Shown piece by piece: positions 8,444 through 16,617 of a DNA stretch of 64,000 nt. The notes below the pieces were generated by a model. It was not told the origin of the DNA, did no database searches, and saw nothing but the letters and a program-made list of their open reading frames with translations. Position 1 is the first letter of the stretch. Every line of letters begins with the position of its first letter. This stretch comes from [Clostridium] polysaccharolyticum (GTDB lineage Bacteria; Bacillota; Clostridia; Lachnospirales; Lachnospiraceae): positions 59,461 through 123,460 of the forward strand of contig NZ_FOHN01000006.1 of the NCBI RefSeq assembly GCF_900111595.1, given 5' to 3'. The translations under genes were made by a program, and so were the position numbers.

Positions 8444-8812
8444 TTAGCAATATTCAATACGCATAATCTTACCTGATATTCTCATTTCATCGTCTGTAAA
8501 ATAATCAATGTTCAGATTTTTGCCTTCAATATGAATCCGGCATTTCTTGGTCTGGATTCGAATGATTTCTCCTGTATATTCAATAATCCCTTTATAATTC
8601 TCCAGACAGAGCTGACTGCTTCCCGTAACGGTCAGAACTGGTACGCCCATTAACAAGTCCGCTGGCAGCTTTAAGTTTTCTGAAAGGCTTTCCAGATAAC
8701 TTTGTTTTTCTAGTTCTATCCGGTCTTTTGATTTATTTTCAAACTTGGAGTAAATTGCTTTTTCCTGTTTCTTCTTAAATCGTTTATGGTTGGATTTGAT
8801 TTTTTGTTCCAT
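8444..8812 (-). CDS. yqfC: Sporulation protein YqfC (YabP/YqfC family)
   Basis: A 122-residue basic protein. The C-terminal 75 residues match the YabP/YqfC fold: LMGVPVLTVTGSSQLCLENYKGI, then IIRIQTKKCRIHIEGKNL. The N-terminal 45 residues are Lys/Glu-rich and probably flexible. YqfC is a sporulation protein of unknown activity that always pairs with YqfD. The ATG follows a GTGAGG site that lies inside a large inverted repeat (8819-8894). In many Firmicutes it follows rpsU/yqeY directly; here the DUF2290-helicase module lies between. Confidence 0.85.
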   Translation of the reverse strand: MEQKIKSNHKRFKKKQEKAIYSKFENKSKDRIELEKQSYLESLSENLKLPADLLMGVPVLTVTGSSQLCLENYKGIIEYTGEIIRIQTKKCRIHIEGKNLNIDYFTDDEMRISGKIMRIEYC

Positions 8813-8818
8813 AACAAA

Positions 8819-8894
8819 AACCTCACTCTGTCATACTGATACCTTCCGAGGGTTTCGGCAGATATACTACTTCTATTGTATGAAGATTGAGGTT
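8819..8894 (-). repeat. Long inverted repeat covering the yqfC ribosome site
   Basis: The arm at 8819-8836 (AACCTCACTCTGTCATAC) and the arm at 8878-8894 are complementary except for one base and one bulge, about 17 pairs. Between them is a small CCGA...TCGG hairpin. In the minus-strand RNA the 3' arm contains the GTGAGG ribosome site of yqfC, so folding would hide it. On the same strand it also follows the DUF2290 stop, so it could act as a terminator or attenuator; only a short U run follows. Confidence 0.65.
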
Positions 8895-8917
8895 GTTTTC
8901 ATGCGTTTTATAATATA

Positions 8918-9565
8918 TTAAAATTGAAACCTGCTTCTTTCCATATCACGATTATGTATATGCTCTTTGAATTTTACCTGTGCCTTTTGTGTATAATTAT
9001 ATTCCCACATCTGTGTAGGTACAGCATAAAAATGCTCTAATACAAAATTCACAAAGGACAAAGGTGAAATTGGTTTATTAACTGGAATTCTGCAATTCTT
9101 ATACTCCCCCAATGTAATATGCGAATAAGGATGATGAACTTTGCTTATTACATCATCCTTATTGTAGTCTGCCCTAATAATAACAGGAAGCACACTGCGA
9201 TTTAGAATATCTCCGTATATTTCATCTTCTTCATAAATTGAAGGATCGTTTTGATACATCTCAAAATCAGGTGACGGATAATATGCTAACCTATGAGATG
9301 CAACTTCATTTCCTTCGATTCTATACATTAATTGAAATATTCCACCATCAGGCAACATAAAATTATAATTTTTCAAATTATTTATTTCTTTATAAATGTC
9401 AGGATATTTATAATTTTTTAAATATCGCGAAATGTCAGTATGCTTTTCCCAAAGAATTTCATTCTTTTGAATTATGGGCATATTGAATTCCATTGCTAAA
9501 CCACATTTAATTAACTCAAGGGTAATACCTTGTATTTCCCCCTTTAACTGATTCATTATTTTCAT
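8918..9565 (-). CDS. DUF2290-family protein
   Basis: A 215-residue soluble protein that matches DUF2290 in its conserved core: a MLPDGGIFQLMYR strand, SHRLAYYPSP, IYEEDEIYGDIL, HHPYSHITLG and the strongly conserved CRIPVNKPISPLSFVNFVLEHFY. The His residues and the CRIP loop suggest a functional site, but no activity is known to me for this family. The ATG overlaps the helicase stop by four bases (ATGA) with AGAGAGG in front, so it is translated with the helicase. The sequence is distinctly more AT-rich than the neighbouring housekeeping genes. I infer a role beside the helicase, possibly in defence. Confidence 0.75.
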   Translation of the reverse strand: MKIMNQLKGEIQGITLELIKCGLAMEFNMPIIQKNEILWEKHTDISRYLKNYKYPDIYKEINNLKNYNFMLPDGGIFQLMYRIEGNEVASHRLAYYPSPDFEMYQNDPSIYEEDEIYGDILNRSVLPVIIRADYNKDDVISKVHHPYSHITLGEYKNCRIPVNKPISPLSFVNFVLEHFYAVPTQMWEYNYTQKAQVKFKEHIHNRDMERSRFQF

Positions 9566-11661
9566 TTTATGACCTCTCTAAGCGCTTGTAATATAGCAGG
9601 ATCTATATCTTCAAGACGTATTTCTTCATTCTCTAGCTTTTTCAAAAATTCACCAATATTAGCATTTGAATCAGAAATACTCTGTATTTCGCTTCGTGTT
9701 TTATCCCTATGAATAATACGCATCTTTTTTAATTCATTTTCATTCGGATACTTAAATGAAAGTTTAAAACCAGCATTTTTCACTTTCTCATATTCTTCTA
9801 TTAGACCTTTCATTTTTTCACCAACTCCAGTAACCCGAACCCATCCCTTTGAACGTGTCATTGCTGTAAATATGATATTTCTTTTACTTGCTAGATTTAT
9901 TCCATCGAAGCACAAATCTGCATTCACTAAATATACCATTGCAGCTTCGTTTCCTTTTGCACGATATATTTGAGATATTGCAATGGAATCGTCTTGGAAA
10001 AAATTATCTGGACTTGTATTCAAACCAACTATATGAGACTTTATGCCTTTATTTAAAAGCAGAATTCTGATATCAGAAACATATTCTTTCATTCCAAGAG
10101 GTCTTGGATGAATAATCATAATATCCTTATATCTCAGCTCATCTTCTTTAATATTTTTTACAATGTCATCTGCAATCCACTGACTCTCTTGTTTTACATC
10201 AGAAAATTTTTTGAAAATAATTAAATCGTCTATATCTGAATGCTCTTCCAGAAACTTTGGACTACTTTCTTCCGTTCTCGTTAATACAACATCTTGGTCT
10301 GCTGATAATACTCCCTCTTCAACTTTATAGCCTATATCCTCCCATAAGCGCACATCTTCAAACAGCTGTACAAGTTTCGTTTCATCACCACATTCTTTCC
10401 TATATATTCCAAATCCCAATGCATGTGCTGTAGTTAATATAGGTTTAGAATTTCGATAACATTTTGACAACACCAAATCTTGATATTTTCCATCCACATT
10501 ATCTAATACAACATTTGGTCTTCCATTTGTTTCTCCAAAAATCACTTCTGGCGACTCCAAATTATTTCCATCAAGACTTTGCAGCTCATCATATGCGTAT
10601 ATAAGCATTTTCTTATCCTTTGGCAATGATTTATAGCACATTTGAAGAAAATAATCCGATAAATCCTGTGCCTCATCTACTAAAATAACATCATATAGCT
10701 TAACCGGATCCTCTACACTACAAAACGCCTCTTTACATACAGCATGAAATGCATTGTTCCTTCCAAACTTTTGTGCTGCCTCATTATAATCATAATACTT
10801 CAGATTATTCTTTTTACAAAAATCATAATAAATGCCCTCTGAATAGGAACTTCCCCACGCATGTATAATCTTAATTCTACTCCAGTCAGGTTCTTCATTT
10901 GTATTTTCAATAACAAAATTTGTAACTAGCTCTTTAAATTGCTGTTTTAGTGATCGACTATTAAATGTAACCGCTATAACCTTATTATCATAAACTGTAT
11001 ATAAATAGGCAACTTTTAACGCAAGGACGATTGTTTTTCCTGAGCCAGCTAATCCTCTAATTCTTTGAACATCTTCCACCGTTTCGATTACTGCACTGCT
11101 CTGGCTTTTGTCTAAACAAGAAATCTGATCTTCAATCTTACGTAGTTTTCCCCCTTTAGAGTCCTCTCTTTGTACATACGTTCTTCCTCCTCTTTTCTTA
11201 ATTTGCGAAATCAACTGAATAGACTCTAATAATTTATAATAATACTCTGGCGATTCCCATGAAATATTTTCTATACATTGTCTTAACTGCTGGTCATTTG
11301 TACAGACAAACTCAGATGCCTCTTTCCATCTAGGTGCAAAAGTTATTATATTTATGTCCACCTTCAATTTTCTTCGTTCTACTAGTGAATGGTATCTTTT
11401 TAATCTTGATTCCATATTGTTATACAATATATCTTGTTCCTCTTCTTTATTATACTCTTGATTGCCCATTTCAATATCAAATATCACTAATCCATGAGCT
11501 CTGCTCACAAGCATAACATCAACTTTAAGTTTCCCCTCAAAACTTCCAAGAACAGGATATCCAATGTAAACATACCCTTCCTCTACTACTTGTTTCAGTA
11601 TCTTTATTACATTTTCTGCCACTTCAATTTTACTACTAACACCTCTAATTATATTTAACAC
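9562..11661 (-). CDS. UvrD/PcrA-type helicase with N-terminal NERD-like nuclease domain
   Basis: A 699-residue superfamily 1 ATPase. The N-terminal 100 residues have a NERD-like pattern (YIGYPVLGSFEGKLKVDVML, then GLVIFDIE) with Asp48 and Asp62/Glu64 in the places of a restriction-type active site, although the expected Lys of E-x-K is not evident. Helicase motifs follow: Walker A GLAGSGKT (about 203-210), DEAQD (about 329-333), KCYRNSKPI, YRAKGNEAAMVY and TAMTRSKG. I choose the GTG at 11661: it lies 7 bases after AGGAAAGGTG, and the preceding HTH gene stops inside that site. An ATG ten codons earlier is possible. With DUF2290 downstream it looks like a defence or DNA-repair accessory unit. 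Confidence 0.85.
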   Translation of the reverse strand: MLNIIRGVSSKIEVAENVIKILKQVVEEGYVYIGYPVLGSFEGKLKVDVMLVSRAHGLVIFDIEMGNQEYNKEEEQDILYNNMESRLKRYHSLVERRKLKVDINIITFAPRWKEASEFVCTNDQQLRQCIENISWESPEYYYKLLESIQLISQIKKRGGRTYVQREDSKGGKLRKIEDQISCLDKSQSSAVIETVEDVQRIRGLAGSGKTIVLALKVAYLYTVYDNKVIAVTFNSRSLKQQFKELVTNFVIENTNEEPDWSRIKIIHAWGSSYSEGIYYDFCKKNNLKYYDYNEAAQKFGRNNAFHAVCKEAFCSVEDPVKLYDVILVDEAQDLSDYFLQMCYKSLPKDKKMLIYAYDELQSLDGNNLESPEVIFGETNGRPNVVLDNVDGKYQDLVLSKCYRNSKPILTTAHALGFGIYRKECGDETKLVQLFEDVRLWEDIGYKVEEGVLSADQDVVLTRTEESSPKFLEEHSDIDDLIIFKKFSDVKQESQWIADDIVKNIKEDELRYKDIMIIHPRPLGMKEYVSDIRILLLNKGIKSHIVGLNTSPDNFFQDDSIAISQIYRAKGNEAAMVYLVNADLCFDGINLASKRNIIFTAMTRSKGWVRVTGVGEKMKGLIEEYEKVKNAGFKLSFKYPNENELKKMRIIHRDKTRSEIQSISDSNANIGEFLKKLENEEIRLEDIDPAILQALREVIK

Positions 11662-11665
11662 TTTC

Positions 11666-11881
11666 TCACCTTTCCTCATTTTTTTCCACAATGCTTTTTT
11701 TTATCATATTCTCTGTTTTCAACTTATACTCTATTAAGCGAAGCAGATATTCCGGTATGCTTCTTTTACATAATTCCCAGTCTTGAACTGTTCTATATGG
11801 AATTCCAAAATAATCTGCGAATTCTCTTCGATTCATTTTCGTTGCTTTTCGCAACTCACAAAGGTATTCATTCTTCTCCAT
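11666..11881 (-). CDS. Small HTH (XRE-like) regulator
   Basis: A 71-residue protein with one helix-turn-helix: MNRREFADYFGIPYRTVQDWE (about 16-36) followed by a helix ending SIPEYLLRLIEYKL. This type is common in Clostridia as a stand-alone DNA-binding protein. It is the first gene of a three-gene transcript with the helicase and the DUF2290 gene; the helicase GTG starts 5 bases after its stop. A perfect 7+7 palindrome lies in its own promoter, so autorepression and control of the module are likely. A GGAG site lies 8 bases before the ATG. Confidence 0.8.
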   Translation of the reverse strand: MEKNEYLCELRKATKMNRREFADYFGIPYRTVQDWELCKRSIPEYLLRLIEYKLKTENMIKKSIVEKNEER

Positions 11882-11928
11882 TCCTTCTGCTCCATTTTTT
11901 ATTTATGAAATCATAATATCTCTAAATC

Positions 11929-11958
11929 ATTATACACGCATTGCGTGTTTAATGTCAA
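11929..11958 (-). promoter_or_regulatory. Promoter with operator-like palindrome for the HTH-helicase-DUF2290 module
   Basis: On the minus strand: TTGACA (11953-11958), an 18-base spacer and TATAAT (11929-11934), both boxes perfect. The spacer and the start of the -10 box hold the palindrome ACACGCA-T-TGCGTGT at 11934-11948. A protein bound there would block polymerase. A lone half-site-like CACACG lies at 11985-11990. The downstream HTH gene is the obvious candidate ligand, by inference. Confidence 0.8.
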
Positions 11959-12008
11959 TACAAATACCTTTCATTATAAAATATCACACGTCTTTTTTAT
12001 GGCAAACG

Positions 12009-12057
12009 AAAAAACCCTTTAAAAAACAGATCCATAAACCTGCCCTTCAAAGGGTTT
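12009..12057 (-). terminator. Terminator of rpsU
   Basis: A perfect 9-base-pair stem (AAAGGGTTT at 12049-12057 with AAACCCTTT at 12012-12020) closes a large loop, and is followed on the minus strand by a short U run. It separates rpsU from the helicase module. Confidence 0.7.
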
Positions 12058-12079
12058 CTGCTATTCTTCTATAATTCAA

Positions 12080-12256
12080 TTATTGAAATTTACGTTTACG
12101 AGCAGCCTCTGATTTCTTCTTGCGTCTTACGCTTGGCTTTTCATAATGCTCTCTTTTACGGATTTCTTGTTGGATACCTGCTTTAGCACAGTTTCTTTTG
12201 AATCTGCGTAGAGCGCTATCTAACGTTTCGTTTTCTTTTACGACAACATTTGACAT
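12080..12256 (-). CDS. rpsU: Small ribosomal subunit protein bS21
   Basis: A 58-residue, very basic protein starting [19 protein letters not shown] and ending in a [12 protein letters not shown] tail, typical of bS21. It binds the 30S platform near the anti-Shine-Dalgarno end and acts in initiation. It has a strong GGAGGGAGG site, its own promoter and its own terminator, so it is transcribed alone. In Firmicutes it is usually close to yqeY and yqfC; yqeY is not next to it here. Confidence 0.97.
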   Translation of the reverse strand: MSNVVVKENETLDSALRRFKRNCAKAGIQQEIRKREHYEKPSVRRKKKSEAARKRKFQ

Positions 12257-12334
12257 AGTCTCACACCTAACCTCCCTCCAGTTGTGTATTGTGCTTTTAC
12301 AACTGTTTGGGTAATTTTAAATAGCACTATTAAG

Positions 12335-12362
12335 ATTATAACACAATTTTTGTATTCGTCAA
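12335..12362 (-). promoter_or_regulatory. Promoter of rpsU
   Basis: Minus strand TTGACG (12357-12362), 16-base spacer, TATAAT (12335-12340). The untranslated leader would be about 70 bases. Confidence 0.75.
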
Positions 12363-12407
12363 CTGCTTTTTATAACTTTTCCGAACTTTTAATAAATCAT
12401 GTTATAG

Positions 12408-12451
12408 ACTGGTGCTTATGCCGTGTGCTATTCCCCCGTTTAAACACCAGT
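12408..12451. terminator. Possible hairpin after alaS
   Basis: Arms ACTGGTGCTTA (12408-12418) and TAAACACCAGT (12441-12451) pair except for one position. No clear U run follows on the minus strand, so it may be a weak terminator or an RNA-stabilising hairpin at the end of the his-alaS transcript. Confidence 0.45.
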
Positions 12452-12481
12452 TATTACCCACATGCAGCATTTATATATAAA

Positions 12482-15121
12482 TTACTGTAGTTGTCCTTCC
12501 AATACCCTCGCAACGCTTTCCATTGCTTCTGGTATGCCTGCCGGGTTCTTGCCGCCAGCCTGTGCCATATTAGGACGGCCACCGCCGCCACCGCCTACAC
12601 AAGATGCAATTGCCTTAATCAGGTTGCCTGCATGGGCACCTTTCTTCATTACATCATCCGTAACCATAGCTAATACGCTGACTTTGCCATTTAGAGAGGA
12701 TGCTAATACAACAACACCGCTTCCTAATTTTTCTTTTAACTGATCTCCTAAATTACGAAGTCCATTCATATCTACATCGGGAACACTTGCAGCAAGGACT
12801 TTTACGCCTTTTACTTCTACAGCCTGATCTAAAACGTCACCTAAAGCTTCTTTTGCAAGCCTGTTTTTCAATTTTGCATTTTCAGCCTGTAACTGTTTGA
12901 TTTCCTCTAACATCGCTTCAATTTTCTTAGTCAGGTTCGCCGGTTCTGCTTTGGCTGCTTTGGCTGCTTCATGTAATTCTCTTTCCATTTCCTCGAAATG
13001 GGCAATTACACCCTTGCCTGTTAAAGCTTCAATTCTTCTAACACCAGCTGCAATACCTGCTTCGGATACAATCTTGAAGCTGGAGATAACGCCTGTATTT
13101 GGCACGTGTGTACCACCACATAATTCAATACTGAAATCCCCCATTTTTACAACCCGTACTACATCGCCGTATTTTTCACCGAACAATGCCATAGCACCTG
13201 TTTTCTTCGCTTCTTCAATCGACATTTCCTGTGTAACCACATCTACGTTCTTAGCAATTTCTGCATTTACGATTGCTTCTGCCTGCTGGATCTGCTCTTT
13301 GGTTAAAGCCTGGAAGTGTGTAAAGTCAAAACGTAACCTGTCTTTTGTTACCAGAGAACCAGCCTGTTCTACATGCTCGCCAAGAACCATACGCAGTGCT
13401 TTCTGCAATAAATGAGTTGCACTGTGGTTTTTACAGGTGTCCTGTCTGTTGGCTTCATCAATTGTAAGAGTAACTGTTTCCCCTACTTTGAATGAACCAG
13501 CTTTTACAGTTCCTACATGTCCGATTTTGCCACCTTGCAATTTAATAGTATCTTCTACTTCAAATGCACTGTTTCCATTGGTAATCACACCGATATCCGC
13601 TTTCTGGCCACCCATAGTAGCATAGAAAGGAGTTTCCTCTACGATAATCGTTCCTGTACTTCCTTCTGTTAATTCTTCCACTAATGCATCTTCTGTTGTT
13701 AAAACAGAGATTCTGGAATCATGTGTGAATCTGTCATAACCTACAAACTTAGATGTAATAGCAGCATCAATTGACTGGTATACCGTAACGTCTGCACCCA
13801 TATAGTTTGTAGTTTTACGAGCATTTCTTGCCATGTCTTTCTGTTCTTTCATGGCTTTCTGGAAGCCTTCTTCGTCTACCTGGAAATTCTTTTCTTCTAG
13901 AATTTCTTTTGTTAAGTCCAGAGGAAATCCATAAGTATCATACAATTTAAAGGCATCCTGACCGTCTAATACTTTCTTTCCTTCTTTTGTTAATTTTGCT
14001 TCTAAGTCAGCAAGGATTGCAAGGCCCTGGTCAATTGTCTTATTAAATTTGTCTTCTTCTTCTGTTAAAACAGTAAAGATCATTGCTTTCTTTTCTTCCA
14101 GTTCCGGATAACCGTCTTTGGACATGTTAATTACTGTTTCACTTAATTTTGCAAGGAACTTGCCCTGGATTCCAAGAAGCCTTCCATGACGTGCAGCACG
14201 GCGTAATAATCTTCGCAAAACGTATCCTCTTCCTTCGTTAGAAGGCATAATGCCATCTGAAATCATAAAGGTTACGGAACGGATATGGTCTGTAATAAGA
14301 CGTAGGGAAATATCTTTTGTCTCATTTTCTTTGTATCTGCAGCCTGCAAGCTCACAGACTTTATCAAGCAAAGCTTTAATGGTATCGACAGCAAAAATAG
14401 AATCTACATCCTGCACAACAACTGCAAGTCTTTCCAGACCCATACCTGTATCAATATTTTTGTTAGTCAGTTCTGTGTAATTGCCTTTTCCATCGTTTTC
14501 AAACTGAGTAAATACATTATTCCATACTTCCATGTAACGGTCACAGTCACAGCCTACTGTACAGCCTTCATTTCCACAGCCGTAGGCTTCTCCACGGTCA
14601 TAGTAGATTTCCGAACATGGACCACAAGGGCCTGCACCATGTTCCCAGAAATTATCTTCTTTGCCGAAACGGAAAATGCGGTCTTTTGCAATCCCGATTT
14701 CTTCGTTCCAGATACGGAATGCTTCATCATCTGTTTCATATACAGATGGATATAGCCTGCTGGCATCTAACCCGACTACTTCTGTCAAAAATTCCCAAGA
14801 CCAGTGGATTGCTTCTGTTTTGAAGTAATCACCAAATGAGAAGTTCCCTAACATTTCAAAGAATGTACCGTGACGTGCTGTCTTGCCTACATTTTCAATA
14901 TCTCCTGTACGGATACATTTCTGGCAGGTAGCAACACGGGTTCTAGGCGGAATTTCCTGGCCTGTAAAGTAAGGCTTTAGCGGAGCCATCCCAGCATTGA
15001 TTAATAATAAACTATTATCATTTTGCGGAACAAGGGAAAAGCTTTTTAAAACCAAGTGTCCCTTGCTTTCAAAAAAGTCTAAATACATTTTACGTAATTC
15101 GTTTACACCGTATTTCTTCAT
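12482..15121 (-). CDS. alaS: Alanine-tRNA ligase
   Basis: Charges tRNA-Ala in the cytoplasm. The 879 residues cover the class II catalytic core (ESKGH and NAGMAPLKPYF near the start, ARHGTFFEMLGNFSFGDYF, GRGYVLRRLLRRAARHGRLLG), the editing domain with HSATHLLQKALR and the Cys/His zinc site ELCGGTHV, and the C-terminal oligomerisation domain with a glycine run before RPNMAQAGG. I start at the ATG 6 bases after GGGAGG; an upstream in-frame ATG precedes that site. No T-box leader was found. It follows the 55-residue membrane protein by 57 bases, without an obvious promoter of its own. Confidence 0.97.
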   Translation of the reverse strand: MKKYGVNELRKMYLDFFESKGHLVLKSFSLVPQNDNSLLLINAGMAPLKPYFTGQEIPPRTRVATCQKCIRTGDIENVGKTARHGTFFEMLGNFSFGDYFKTEAIHWSWEFLTEVVGLDASRLYPSVYETDDEAFRIWNEEIGIAKDRIFRFGKEDNFWEHGAGPCGPCSEIYYDRGEAYGCGNEGCTVGCDCDRYMEVWNNVFTQFENDGKGNYTELTNKNIDTGMGLERLAVVVQDVDSIFAVDTIKALLDKVCELAGCRYKENETKDISLRLITDHIRSVTFMISDGIMPSNEGRGYVLRRLLRRAARHGRLLGIQGKFLAKLSETVINMSKDGYPELEEKKAMIFTVLTEEEDKFNKTIDQGLAILADLEAKLTKEGKKVLDGQDAFKLYDTYGFPLDLTKEILEEKNFQVDEEGFQKAMKEQKDMARNARKTTNYMGADVTVYQSIDAAITSKFVGYDRFTHDSRISVLTTEDALVEELTEGSTGTIIVEETPFYATMGGQKADIGVITNGNSAFEVEDTIKLQGGKIGHVGTVKAGSFKVGETVTLTIDEANRQDTCKNHSATHLLQKALRMVLGEHVEQAGSLVTKDRLRFDFTHFQALTKEQIQQAEAIVNAEIAKNVDVVTQEMSIEEAKKTGAMALFGEKYGDVVRVVKMGDFSIELCGGTHVPNTGVISSFKIVSEAGIAAGVRRIEALTGKGVIAHFEEMERELHEAAKAAKAEPANLTKKIEAMLEEIKQLQAENAKLKNRLAKEALGDVLDQAVEVKGVKVLAASVPDVDMNGLRNLGDQLKEKLGSGVVVLASSLNGKVSVLAMVTDDVMKKGAHAGNLIKAIASCVGGGGGGRPNMAQAGGKNPAGIPEAMESVARVLEGQLQ

Positions 15122-15178
15122 GTGAATCCTCCCGGACAATTTCTCTATTTTGTTTTTACAAAGAACGGTTTTCTTTTA

Positions 15179-15346
15179 TTAAGCCTGTTCTTCGACATTT
15201 TTCTTTTTACGATACAGAATGCCAAGCATTGTACCAATGAATGCAACTCCTCCGAAGAAAAGGAATTTAAGCACAAAGTAACCTGTTGCTGTTAATAAGT
15301 ATCTAAAATCCATAAAAAAACCAGTTATTGCTTTTAAAACCGCCAT
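15179..15346 (-). CDS. Small membrane protein of 55 residues
   Basis: A short reading frame with a strong TAGGAGG site 8 bases before its ATG. The product starts MAVLKAITGFFMDFRYLLTA, has a hydrophobic, glycine-containing segment at about 15-45 (one long or two short membrane helices) and ends in a charged RKKKNVEEQA tail. It starts 12 bases after the hisIE stop and is cotranscribed with the his genes and probably alaS. I do not recognise the family. Codon use and the ribosome site support a real gene. Confidence 0.7.
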   Translation of the reverse strand: MAVLKAITGFFMDFRYLLTATGYFVLKFLFFGGVAFIGTMLGILYRKKKNVEEQA

Positions 15347-15357
15347 ACAAATACCTC

Positions 15358-16617
15358 CTATCTGCGATTTGCTAACTCCTTCATAATATCATTCCAGTCT
15401 ACACCACATTCTACCATAAGAACCATCATATGATATAGAAAATCTGAAATTTCATATTTTAATTCTTCTGCCTCAGGATTTTTTGCAGCAATTACAATCT
15501 CTGTTGCTTCTTCGCCGCATTTTTTCAAGATTTTATCAATACCTTTGTCAAATAAATAGTTCGTATAAGAACCTTCTTTTGGATTTTTCTTACGATCTGC
15601 TATAATGTCATATTCTTCATTTAAGACCATCAATGGATTGACATTATCAAATTCTTTCTTTACCAGGTCTGTAAAGAAACAGGTACGATTGCCTGTATGG
15701 CAAGCTGCACCTATCTGGTGGACTTTGGCCAGAATGGTGTCTTTATCACAATCCAGCTTCAGTTCCATTACATATTGATAATGGCCAGAAGTGTCACCTT
15801 TACACCAAAGCTCATTACGGCTTCGGCTCCAGTATGTCATTTTTCCTGTCTCAACTGTTTTATTATAAGCTTCCTCGTTCATATATGCAACCATTAAAAC
15901 TTCATTTGTCTTATAATCCTGTGCAACGACTGGAATCATTCCATCCTTGTTTAATTTGAATTCGCTAAAAGGAACGGCACTTTCAAAGGCATTTACAGGC
16001 ACACCCTCTGCCAAAAGAGAACGTTTTACTTTCATAATGCTCTTATTTTCAAAATGATTGGTAGATATTCCCTTCACCTGTTCATAGGAGCATAATGTAA
16101 GCAGATCATTACGAACTAAGCTATCTCTTATTATAACCTGTGTGTCAAGTTTCATAAGTGCATTCTCTAACTTATCGCCTGTATTTACATGTTTTAATAC
16201 AAGTCCGCCAATCTCCATTTTTTCTAAATCCTGTTTTACGTCAGTATCATAGAATTCCTCTTCAGACAATTCTAAGAACAGTTTGTTTTTTCCAAAACGC
16301 TTAGAAGCTTCCAGTACCGCTTCCTGTGATTTTAAAATTTCTTTTTTCACCACTACCGCACATGCACCTGTATACAGTGCTTTTTTCACATCCTCAAATC
16401 TTTCTACATAGCATCCTGCGATAAATGGAATATCAATATTCTTCCCGGCTTTTTTTAATGTTGCGATAAATTCTTCTCTTGTTGCTTCATCTTTCGCATA
16501 ATTATAAATAAAAAGTTCATCTGCTCCATTTAATGCATATTGGGATGCTAATTCTACTACACTGCTTTCCATTTCATTTTCTGCATTTATAAAAGGGATT
16601 ATTTTTTTATTATTCAT
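15358..16617 (-). CDS. hisI: HisIE (PR-AMP cyclohydrolase / PR-ATP pyrophosphatase) with a degenerate HisF-like N-terminal domain
   Basis: The second and third steps of histidine synthesis. The HisI part (about 212-318) has [33 protein letters not shown] and [13 protein letters not shown] with its metal ligands; the HisE part (about 325-419) has [16 protein letters not shown]. Plain HisIE is about 200-220 residues, so 419 is long. Residues 1-205 align with HisF in layout ([30 protein letters not shown]) but the catalytic Asp11 is Asn, the GGGI phosphate loop is AGCYV and the second catalytic Asp (Asp130 in HisF) is lost. The ATG overlaps the end of the HisA-like gene, with AGGAG in front. Confidence 0.88.
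   Translation of the reverse strand: MNNKKIIPFINAENEMESSVVELASQYALNGADELFIYNYAKDEATREEFIATLKKAGKNIDIPFIAGCYVERFEDVKKALYTGACAVVVKKEILKSQEAVLEASKRFGKNKLFLELSEEEFYDTDVKQDLEKMEIGGLVLKHVNTGDKLENALMKLDTQVIIRDSLVRNDLLTLCSYEQVKGISTNHFENKSIMKVKRSLLAEGVPVNAFESAVPFSEFKLNKDGMIPVVAQDYKTNEVLMVAYMNEEAYNKTVETGKMTYWSRSRNELWCKGDTSGHYQYVMELKLDCDKDTILAKVHQIGAACHTGNRTCFFTDLVKKEFDNVNPLMVLNEEYDIIADRKKNPKEGSYTNYLFDKGIDKILKKCGEEATEIVIAAKNPEAEELKYEISDFLYHMMVLMVECGVDWNDIMKELANRR

Noticed and set aside
8918-11881. Prophage or insertion sequence around the helicase module
   Set aside because: No integrase, transposase, phage structural gene, tRNA target or flanking direct repeat was seen, so only a small cassette can be claimed.
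12897-13415. Plus-strand open frame of 172 codons opposite alaS
   Set aside because: It lies antisense within the conserved alaS gene, has no ribosome site and its product is low in recognisable features.
15122-15178. T-box leader before alaS
   Set aside because: The gap is only 57 bases and no T-box core or anti-terminator is present.
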